Assembly: GCA_009193035.1 (NCBI GenBank) | Contig: SWDT01000446.1 | Span: 1 to 50,914 of the forward strand | Direction: 5' to 3' | Length of the DNA: 50,914 nt | Source: Halicephalobus mephisto | Lineage: Eukaryota; Nematoda; Chromadorea; Rhabditida; Panagrolaimidae | Shown: piece after piece, positions 42,111-50,914 of the stretch | Layout of the letters: every line of letters begins with the position of its first letter | Numbering within the stretch: position 1 is the first letter of the stretch | Translations under genes and position numbers: made by a program | The notes under the pieces: generated by a model | What the model was told of the DNA's origin: nothing | The model's input: the letters and a program-made list of their open reading frames with translations, nothing else | Databases searched by the model: none

Positions 42111-43225
42111 TAAACTTTTTTAAAATAAAAAATTGTTTTTTTATAAAAATATTTAAAAATTACTTTTTTAAATATAATTTTTTTAAATTTATCAATTTCA
42201 ATTTTATACATTTTTATAGATTTTTGAACTTTTTATAATCCAACAGAAAATTCTTAGAATCCTTATGGGGTACTGTGGAAGCTTCTAGGATTAAGCGGAG
42301 ATTTCCATAATCTTGTATAAATCCTGAGAATTTTGTTAAAAAGTTTTCCGAAATTTTCTGAATTTTTTGAAGTTTTTAAATTTTCTAAAATTTTCTCAAT
42401 TTTCTAAATTTTTTAAATTTTCTAAATTTTCTAAATTTCTAATTTTTTTTAATTTTAAAATTTTATATTTTTTTAATTTTTTTTTAAACTTTTATCGAAG
42501 CTTCTGGAATGTTCGAAAATTTCGTTGAATTTTCTAGAATCTGGAATTCTGTAATAATTTTCAAAATTATGGAGGTTTTTAGAATCCAGAAGAGATTTAG
42601 AAATGTTTAAAAATCTCACGGGAATATTCAGAACACAATCTCATGGAAATTTTTCAACCTTTTCAGAATTCAATGTAAACTTTTAAAACTTGTCGAAATC
42701 AATAATTAAAAATTTCTAAAAACTTCAAAAATTCTAAAAATTTATAAATTTCCAAAAACTCCGAAATTTTAAAAATTAAAAAATCCTAAAAATTTATAAA
42801 TTTTTAAAAACTCAAAAATTCTAGAAATTTCACAATTTTCAAATATTTTAAAAATTTATAAAAATTCCGAAATTCCAAAATTTTAAAATTCTAAAAACTC
42901 TAAAAATTCTAAAATTCCAAAATTCTAAAAAGTTCGAAAATTATAGAAATTTCACAATTTTCAAATATTTTAAAAATTTATAAATTTATAAAAACTCTAA
43001 AAATTCTAAAAATTCCAAAATTCCGAAATTCTAAAAACTCTAAAAAGTCCAAAAATTGTAGAAATTCTAGAAATTGATGCCGGAACAATTGCGTAATGAC
43101 ATTAATTTTTAATTTTTATAAAAGTGCAGTTTTGGGACTAGAATGTAAGATCAATAATTTGGCAATTTAAAAAAACTTAAAAAATTCTTTTCTAAAAAAT
43201 TTTAAAAAAATGATTTTTTAATTTT
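42111..43225. other. AT-rich degenerate repeats
   Basis: Loose repeats of AAATTCTAAAAACTC and TTTCTAAATTTTCT type. One GATGCCGGAACAATTGCG piece near 43076 resembles the dispersed motif. No gene seen. Confidence 0.55.
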
Positions 43226-43690
43226 ATATTTAAAAAACTTTAATTTCGAAATCATCGATTTTTGAAAATTCCCTCCGAAACAATTTTAGAAAAATATATA
43301 TCTTTAAAATTATTTAAGATCGAAATTTTGAATTTTTTTGAAAATTTTTTTTGAAACAATTTTAGAAAAATATTTTTTTTAAAATTATTTAATTTTGAAA
43401 TTTCAAAGTTTTTTGAAAATTCCCTTCGAGATAATTTTAGAAAAATATATATTTTTTAAATTACTTAATTTTGAAATTATTAATTTTTAAATTTCCGGAA
43501 ATTCTCCCCGAGATAATTTTAGAAAAATATATTTTTTTAAAAATTATTTAATTTTGAAATTTTTTGAAAATTTTTTCTGAAATAATTTTAGAAAAACATT
43601 TTTTTTAAAAAATAGTTTAATTTTGAAATCATCGATTTTTGAAATTTTGAAGTTTTTTGAAAATTCCCTCCGAGACAATTCCGCAGCAAT
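43226..43690. repeat. Tandem units with AATTCCCTCCGAGACAATTT
   Basis: GAAAATTCCCTCCGA(G/A)ACAATTTTAGAAAAATAT recurs five to six times at about 65-70 bp or its multiples, each followed by an AAAATTATTTAATTTTGAAA block. Confidence 0.7.
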
Positions 43691-44695
43691 TGCCATTTCC
43701 GACTCTTATAGTAGTGTGATTTTCCGGATAAACATCATTTCCCGTCCCATCGTCGTCGTCGAGGGTGTTTCTGAGTTTTTTTGAAACTCCAGAATAGACT
43801 TCCCAATTCAGTCAATTAAGCCTTGTTTGAAATCAAATTTAAAAAAACTTAAAAAACTTAAAAAAAACATGTTTATAAAAAAATTTAAAAATAAATTCTA
43901 AAAAAAGTTAAAAAATTTAAAAAAAAAACATTTTTTAAAAACTTAAAAAATTAAAAAAAAAATTTTTTTTAAAAACTTTAAAAATTAAAAAAAAACATTT
44001 TTTAAAAACTTTAAAAATTAAAAAAAAAATTTTTTAAAAACTTTAAAAATTAAAAAAAAGTATTTTTTTAAAACTTTGAAAATTAAAAAAATCAAAAAAA
44101 GTATTTTTTTTTAAATTAAAAAAAATAAAAATTATAAAATTTTTAAAAAAATTTGAAATTTTTAATTTTGAAAATGTTTAGAAATATGTTTTTATTTTTT
44201 ATGATAAATAAAAGTTATGTTTCGAAATTCCCAGCCGGGCCATCAATCCAAAATTTTTAGTTTTTATCGATAACCGAGAGCTCCCTAGGGCGAATCACGA
44301 CTTCTGGAGCTTTTCGGTATTTTTTCGAACACTTTGTCATAAAATAGAAACATCTACAGTAATGTTTAAAATCATATTTCTTTCATAAAAAAAAATAAAA
44401 AATTTTTTTTAATTTAATTTTTTTTAAAAATTTTGTAATTTTTAATTTCTTTCAAATTTAATTTTTTTTAAATTTTAATTTTTTTTTAAATTTTATAATT
44501 TTTTTAAAATTTTATAATTTTTTTTAAATTTTCTTTAATTTTTAAGTTTTATTTTTTTTAAACTTATAATTTTTACTTTTTTATTAAATTTTATTTTAAA
44601 ACTTTTTTAAATTTTTAAAATTTCGAAATTGATCTTTAATCTTTTTTGAATTTTAAAAGTTTTATTTTTATTGTGAAAAAAAAATTAATTTTTAA
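43691..44695. other. Short unique island, then A/T homopolymer-rich DNA
   Basis: 43690-43840 is unique and includes CCCGTCCCATCGTCGTCGTC; no gene can be built. 43845-44170 and 44380-44690 are nearly all A and T in short direct repeats (AAAACTTTAAAAATTAAAAA). Confidence 0.5.
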
Positions 44696-44699
44696 TAAA

Positions 44700-45290
44700 A
44701 TTTAAAAATTTGTTTTGACACGAAATTTTTACATTTTCCAGTCGAGACCGAAATTCATGAAATTTTGTGTTTACGTGAGTTTCCAAATTTTCCAAAGTGA
44801 ACTATTTTAAAAATCAGACATTTTTGTCACGAAATTCTCAAAAGTGGTCTGGATACGAAATTTTTAAACTTTCCACTCGGGACCAAAAATTACGAGATTG
44901 TATTTTCACGTCATTTTCTATAATTCTAAAATCATATTATTCGAAAAAAATCAGAAATTTTCAAAAATCGATCTTAACACGAAATTTTTAATTTTTCCAC
45001 TTGGGACCAAAAATTCCGAATTTAACTATTTTTGTTTTTTTTATTTTTAAAATTATCAATTTAGATTTAAACCTACATTATTAAAAAAGCAGAAATTTTC
45101 AAAAATGGTCTCAACACGAAATTTTTAATTTTTCCACTCAAGACCAAAAAATCCAAATTTTTATTATTTTTTTAATTTTTAAAATTATCAATTTAGATTT
45201 AAACCTACACTATTAAAAAAAATCGATCTCAACACGAAATTTTTAATTTTTCCACTCAGGACCAAAAAATCCAAATTTTATTTTTTTTAA
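44700..45290. repeat. 115-140-bp array with TCTCAACACGAAATTTTTAA motif
   Basis: ACACGAAATTTTTAATTTTT followed by CCACTCGGGACCAAAAA recurs about five times (near 44708, 44851, 44978, 45113, 45228). The facing TCTCAACACG and GGGACC parts keep the inverted arrangement of the dispersed motif. Confidence 0.8.
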
Positions 45291-46120
45291 TTTTTAAAGT
45301 TATTTAAGAAATTTGGAAAATTTTATACAATGTACTGTAGTTTCATCTAAATACTTTAAAAATCCAAATTTTTGAAAATTGTTTTTTTGTAATAATTTTA
45401 AATATTTTTCTAAAACTTTATAATTATTTTTTCACACAAAAAGTTGATTATTTTTCATGTTTACCGAATCGACGAGTGAAAAGTTTTTTCTTTTTTACGA
45501 AGATTTCTGGATTTATGAAAGCTCCTATTTCTTTTTTGTGTTTTGTGCAGACTGGAATTTTTGATTTTCAGTCTAAAATAATTTTTAATTTTTTAAAATA
45601 TTTAAAAAAAAATAATTTGTAATTTTTTAAAATATTTAAAAATATATATTTAATTTTTTAAATTAAAAAAAAACAATTTTTAATTTTTGTAAACAATTTT
45701 GAAATGTTTTATTTTTTTTTTATTTTTAAAAAGTAATTTTCAAATTTTTTTCCTTAATTTTAAAATATGTTTAATTTTTTTAAATTATAAAAAAAATAAT
45801 TTTCAAATTTTTATAAAAAATTAAAACATTTTTTATTTTTAAATTTTAATTTATAAAAAAATATTTTTTATTTAAAAAAAATTAAAAAATATGTTTATTT
45901 TTTATTTTTATTGAAAATTTAAAAAGTGTTTTTACTTTATTAAAAACAACTTTTATATATTCTGTGAAAGATTTCCGAAAGCCTTGGGAAGTAAAACAAA
46001 ATTTTTCTTTATCTTTGAGCTGATTAAGTCTATGAGAAAAAAGCTTTGAAAAAATTTGGTTCTTTTTGTTCCTCAAAAAAGGGTAAAACTGACATACAGA
46101 ACTTACCTAGATCAATTTCG
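45291..46120. other. AT-rich spacer
   Basis: Low-complexity A/T runs with one small non-repetitive part near 45950-46110. No supportable gene. Confidence 0.5.
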
Positions 46121-46335
46121 GTAAATTAAGATTTTTGGATTGAACTTTTTTAGAAAATTAAAATTTTTGGATTCAAATTTTTCCAGAAAATTAAGATTTT
46201 CGGATTGAACTTTTTTAGAAAATTCGGATTTTTGGATTGAACTTTTTTTAGAAAATTGGGATTTTCGGATTGAACTTTTTCAGAAAATTAAGATTTTTGG
46301 ATTCAAATTTTTCAGAAAATTCGGATTTTTAGTCC
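46121..46335. repeat. 32-33-bp minisatellite
   Basis: Seven units of AAATT(A/C)(A/G)GATTTTTGGATTGAAC plus TTTTTTAG follow each other at 32-33 bp. Confidence 0.85.
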
Positions 46336-47565
46336 GTGTCGAAATCTGTAAAAATTGAAGGATGCGAACTATGATCGTCACCATCGCTTTTGGGATTTAT
46401 AAGTTTTATATTTTAGAATAAAAATATCAGATCGAAAAAACAAGGACTGCTAAATCTGAGTTTAGAAGTCGACATCAAATTCGAAATAAAATTTGCATTT
46501 TTATTTTTAGTTAAATTTCAAAAAATCGGTTTTTTTTTAATTTTTAAATAAATATAAAAAAATTTTTTTTTGAAATTAAATTTTAATTTTTTTTTGAAGG
46601 TAAATTTTAATTTTTTTTTTAAATTAATTTTAACTTTTTTTTTGAAGGTAAATTATAATTTTCTTTGAAATTAATTTTAACTTTTTTTTTGAAAATAAAT
46701 TATAATTTTTTTTTTTGAAGGTAAATTGTAATTTTTTTTGAAGGTAAATTTTAATTTTTTTTGAAATTAATTTTAATTTTTTTTGAAATTAAATTATAAT
46801 TTTTTTCTTTTTAAAATTAAACTTTAATTTTTTTTGAAATTAAATTTTTTCAGTTTGGCCGGATTTAATGGGCTTGGAAAATCGGTTTTTTCACCTTAGT
46901 GTAACCTACGTGTGTTTTTATAAATCCTTTTTTTTGTTTTGGCCAGAATTAATGGGTTTGGAAAATCGGTCTTTTATTTCCACTAAAACTAGATGATTTA
47001 GAAAATTGTTTTTTTAGATTTAAAGAAGTTTTAAAAATTACTAATTTTAAAAAATTTAATTTTTATTTTTAAAAATTATATTTCTTAATTTTTTTTATTT
47101 TAAAGAATTTTATTTTTTTTTATTTTAAAAAATTTAATTTTTTATTTTTTTTTATTTTAAAAAAAATTTATTTCTTTTTAATTTTAAAAAATTTAATTTT
47201 TATTTTTTTTTAATTTGAATAATTTCGAAAAAATTTTAAATTATTTTTTTAATTTCAATAATTTAAAAAGAAATTTTTTATTTTCGATTATATTTGAAAA
47301 GAGTCTAGAAAAATTCGCCTATTTAGTTTGGTTATATTTAGATGCTTCGATAAATTTGTCTTTTCATTTTTCAAACTTATATGTGCTTTGACAAGTCGGT
47401 TTTTCCTGGTCTGAGGTCTGTAAAAAACGACTGTATGACATTTGCTTTTTTATTTCGTAAGATTTACATAATTTTTTACATCGATTTTTTGGTAGTTAAA
47501 TTAAAAAATTACTTTTAAAAAATTCGAAATCAGCGCGAGTCAAAAAAGAACAACTATAAGTGGAG
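46336..47565. other. AT-rich spacer with two diverged repeat pieces
   Basis: Near 46470-46510 a GTCGACATCAAATTCGAAAT piece is related to the 145-bp repeat at 12.35 kb. TTGGCCGGATTTAATGGGCT and TTGGCCAGAATTAATGGGTT (46855, 46939) are two copies of a further repeat, with a relative near 48436. The rest is TTTTTTTGAAATTAAATTTT-like filler. No gene seen. Confidence 0.5.
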
Positions 47566-47569
47566 AGGA

Positions 47570-48200
47570 ACTGTTGAAGAAGAACAAATGCTTCTGGGGA
47601 GTAACTATCGATAGGGGGTAAATATATCTGAGGAACAACTATTGTTAGGAAGTAACTATCGCTAGGAAGTAACTATCTCTAGGAAGTAACTATCACTAGA
47701 AAGTAACTATCGATAGGAAGTAACTATCATTAGAAATTAACTATCACTAGGAAGTAACTATCGATAGGAAGTAAATATCGTTAGGAAGTAACTATCGCTA
47801 GGAAGTAACTATCGATAGGAAGTAAATATCGATAGGAAGTAACTATCGCTAGCAAGTAAATATCGTTAGGGAACATTCGTCACTAGAGGAATAACCGTAG
47901 ATAAGGAGCAACTATCACTAGGAAGTAGATATCTGTAGAAGATAAATATTTCTGAAAAGGAACTATTGCTAGGAAGTAGATATCTTTAGGAGATAAATAT
48001 GTCTGAAGAGTAACTATTGCTAAGGAACATATGCCGTCGGAGAAGCAACTGCAGATGAAGAATAACTGTCACTAGGAAGGATATATATCTGAGAAGTAAC
48101 TATCGCTAGGAAATATATGCTACTGGAAGCAACTTTCTGTAAATGCTAATTTTCGGTGAGAGATAATTGTCATTGAGGAGCAGATCTCGCTGAGGAACAT
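47570..48200. repeat. 17-bp minisatellite
   Basis: The unit GGAAGTAACTATCGCTA repeats with strict 17-bp register from about 47645 to 47880, with more diverged units on both sides up to about 48200 (GAGGAGCAGATCTCGCT). Over 15 units are recognisable in the core. Confidence 0.88.
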
Positions 48201-48780
48201 TTGCCATCGGGGAGCAAATACCGTACGATCAAAAAATCAACATCAAAAATCAAATTTTTGCACAATTGGGCAAGTCAATCTAATGTTGCGAACAGATTTC
48301 AGATTTCGAAATCTTCAAAAAATTTAATATCTCAGCTGATCTGTCCAAATGTTGCGAGCAGTCTGCGGATTTCGATTTCTTTGTAGACGTGGGCACTGGT
48401 CGGATTTGGATGTACTTTGGTAAGGCGGGCCTTGGGCCGGATTTAGATGAGCTTAGAAAATCGGGTTTTTTGTCTCCGCTAGATTTGCGTAAATTTGGCA
48501 AGTATGGCTTTTTCCGAAAAAATTTAAAAGCTTTAAAAATTTTTTTAATTTGATTAAATTCGGATGAGTTTTTGAAATTTTTTTATTTTGGCAATATTGA
48601 AAAAAATTTTTTTTAAATATATTTGAATAATTTTTGAGAAATAGATTTTTCGTCTGAATTAAGTTTGGGGATCTTTGGCAAAAAGGTCTTTTTCTAGGCC
48701 AGACCTGAATTATGTTGGACAAATAGGTCCTTTCATCTTGGCTGGATTTTAATAATTTTCTATCTTATAGATCTTTCTAC
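48201..48780. repeat. Diverged dispersed repeats
   Basis: ATCAACATCAAAAATCAAAT and AATGTTGCGAGCAG pieces recall the 145-bp repeat at 12.35 kb. GGGCCGGATTTAGATGAGCT and GGCCAGACCTGAATTATG pieces lead into the next array. Short minus-strand frames here are repeat by-products. Confidence 0.55.
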
Positions 48781-49385
48781 TTTGACCAGGTCTAGGTCCT
48801 TCCACCTTGATTAAACTTAGGTCTTTCTGCTTTTATCAGATCTAAGTCCTTTCGCCTTAACTATACTTAGGTCTTTCTGTTTTTATCAGATCTAGGTCCT
48901 TCCCTTTCTATCAGACCTAGGTTCTTTCACCTTAACTAGACCTAGACTCTTCCACCTTGATTAAATTTAGGTCTTTCTACTTTACCAGACCTAGGTCCTT
49001 TCATCTTAACTAGACCTAGGTCCTTCCACCTTGATTAAATTTAGGTCTTTCTGTTTTTATCAGATCTAGGTCCTTCCACCTTGACTCAATTTAAGTCCTT
49101 CTATCTCAATCAAATATAGGTCCTCTCACCTATGTAGACAAATCATTTTTACTAAATAAGGCCTTCTACTTTGATTAGACCTAGATGAGTTTCAGTAGAT
49201 AGGTCCTATTTCATCATTCAGATCTGAATGATGTCTTGTCAAGTAGGTTTTTCATTTTGACTAACTCTAGGCTGTTATTTACAAACTAGGTCCTATTTCA
49301 TCGTTCAGACTTGGATGACGTCTTGTCAAGTAGGTCCTATTTCATCGTTCAGACCTGGAGGACTTGTATCAAACAGACCCTCGAC
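48780..49385. repeat. 25-bp AGGTC minisatellite, then about 60-bp units
   Basis: Units such as AGGTCCTTCCACCTTGATTA (25 bp full length) repeat about 13 times at 48785-49130. Two clear and one partial copy of TAGGTCCTATTTCATCGTTC with GATGACGTCTTGTCAAG follow at 49199-49370. The AGGTCCT core is shared with the array at 39.7-40.5 kb. Confidence 0.85.
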
Positions 49386-50914
49386 CAGACCTGGGTTGTT
49401 TTTGTAAATTGATCTTAATCCGACCAGATCTCCCAATTTGTGGCCAAATCCGCCGCCTAATATCCGAACATAACTGTTCATTTTTAAATCCCCGTTCTGT
49501 TCCTTCAAAAAAAAATAAAAAAGTTCCGTTTTTTAATTTTCCATTTTTCACCTTTGTCAAAAAAATTTTTTTCTTTAATCACAAAACACCAATTTTCCAA
49601 CTACTTCCAATTTAAAAGTTTATTTTTCCCATTTTTTCGTTTTTGTTAAAATGGTTCTTTTTTATTTCAACACAAAACACCAATTTTCTGTCTACTTTCT
49701 TTTGAAAAGTTTATTTTTTATTTTTTTTAAAATTATTTTTTACTTCCAATCAGAAAACATCGAATTTTGAAATATTTTTATTCAAATTTTTTATTTTTTT
49801 TAAATTTAAAAAATTTTAAATATTTTAATCTTTATTTTTTAAATTTAAAAAATTTTAAATATTTTTATTCAAATTTTTATTTTTTTAAATTTAAAAAAAT
49901 TGAAATATTTTAATTTTAATTTTATTGTTTAATTTAAAAAATTTTGAAATATTTTTATTCAAATTTTATTTTTTTTTAAATTTAAAAAATTTTGAAATAT
50001 TTTTATTCAAATTTTTATTTTTTTTTAAATTTAAAAAATTTTAAATATTTTTATTTTAATTTTATTGTTTAATTTAAAAAAATTGAAATTTTTTTTATTT
50101 TTTACTTTTTAAATTTAAAAAATTGAAATATTTTTATTCAAATTTTTTATTTTTTTTTTAAATTTAAAAAATTTTAAATATTTTTATTTTTTAAATTAAA
50201 AAAATTTGAATAATTTTTTATTTTTTTTAAATTTAAAAAATTTGAATAATTTTTTATTTTTTAAATTTAAAAAATTTTAAATATTTTTATTTTTTTAATT
50301 TTTAATTTTTTATTTTTAAACTTTTTTAATTTTTTTTAACATACAGTATCCCAAGCTGATTTTTTTGAGAGGATTAATCTTTAAATGATATATTAAGCAA
50401 ATTGGCATTTTGTGACTGAAGATAAAAAATTTAAAAAACGTTAATTTTCAAACTTTAATGATCCATAAATTGGGGATTTTAACTGAAATAAAAAAAACAA
50501 AAATAAAATTAAAAAATAAAAATTTAAAAAATTTAAAAAATTTAAAAAATAAAAAAAAATAAAATTTTTAAAATTTAAAAATAAAAAAAACGAAATTTTT
50601 AAAATAAAAAAATTAAAATTTTTAAATAAAAAATTCTAAAAAAATTAAATTCTTAAAAATAAAAAAATCTAAATTTTCAAAATTAAAAATTAAATTTTTA
50701 AAATTTAAAAACCTTCAAAATTAAAGAAATTTTAAATTAAGAAATTTTTAAAAAAATTAATTTTTAAATGAAAATTAATAAATTGAATGAATGTTGAAGA
50801 AGGAAGAAAATTGTTTTGCGAAAAAAAAATTAAAAAGAACAACTTTGAAATGGTTCGTAAATTGACGTTCTATTAATAAATAAAGAAACATCATATTCAA
50901 AAAATTGAAAATAA
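49386..50914. other. AT-rich end of the window
   Basis: 49400-49510 is unique; its short minus-strand frames run into the neighbouring repeat and are not trusted. 49750-50330 is a dense TTTTTAAATTTAAAAAATTT array with a period near 60-65 bp. 50480-50760 is A-rich filler. No gene, telomere repeat or RNA gene seen. Confidence 0.5.

Noticed and set aside
47570..49385. CRISPR array
   Set aside because: Repeats are direct minisatellites without unique spacers of constant length, in a eukaryotic context.
49369..49560. Minus-strand coding frames at 49.3-49.6 kb (one reading SYVRILGGGFGHKL)
   Set aside because: Most of the frame is the reverse of the AGGTC repeat array; the apparent glycine motif is not enough to call a gene.

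Overview
The window is eukaryotic and looks like a rhabditid-type nematode. Coding exons are separated by very short introns (many 42-50 bp) with GTAAGTTTT-like donors and TTTCAG or TTTTAG acceptors. Acceptor-like TTTCAG/TTTTAG sites also lie just upstream of several start codons (E2F, SWSN-1, GINS4, CCT7, MED6, RPS9, WAP protein), as expected for spliced-leader trans-splicing. Two same-strand gene pairs sit 140-190 bp apart, as in nematode operons. The species cannot be named from sequence alone.

Gene-rich part (about 0.7-29.2 kb). Plus strand: an E2F4/5-type transcription factor (716-2180), SMARCC/SWSN-1 of the SWI/SNF complex (3137-5760) and GINS4/Sld5 (5949-7037), the last two probably one operon. 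Minus strand: serine palmitoyltransferase subunit 2 (7094-9999), convergent with GINS4 and with interleaved poly(A) signals; chaperonin CCT7 (14992-16686); PQBP1 (18342-19670); MED6 (22244-23529) and an upstream DHX33-like DEAH helicase (23668-26589), probably a second operon. RPS9 (27415-27993) is divergent from the helicase across a tandemly duplicated promoter region. A secreted WAP-domain protein with an in-frame 18-bp minisatellite (28129-29177, minus) closes the gene block. All nine models were rebuilt exon by exon with phases that join; their lengths match their families where I know them. Most act in core nuclear or cytosolic functions: cell-cycle transcription, chromatin, replication initiation, Mediator, splicing, RNA helicase, translation, chaperonin and sphingolipid synthesis.

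Intergenic DNA within the gene block holds mobile and repeat elements: a four-copy array of tRNA-like (tRNA-Tyr-derived, SINE-like) units at 10.3-11.1 kb, a 145-bp tandem repeat at 12.35-12.66 kb, a pogo/Tigger-type MITE with TA duplications at 17406-17666, a 40/52-bp minisatellite at 20.2 kb and a foldback element with 147-nt arms at 20793-21119. A few short candidate ORFs or exons remain unassigned.

Repeat desert (about 29.2-50.9 kb). I find no convincing multi-exon gene. It is very AT-rich and built of successive tandem arrays with regular periods (about 133, 65, 57, 118/124 as an ABABAB higher-order repeat, 150, 170, 54, 50/39, 126, 32, 17 and 25 bp). A recurring inverted motif, GGTCCCGACACGAA...TCGGGACC, is scattered in introns and intergenic DNA of the gene block and is the shared core of at least five of these arrays. 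It is the strongest unexplained structural signal here. No new protein-based system was recognised.
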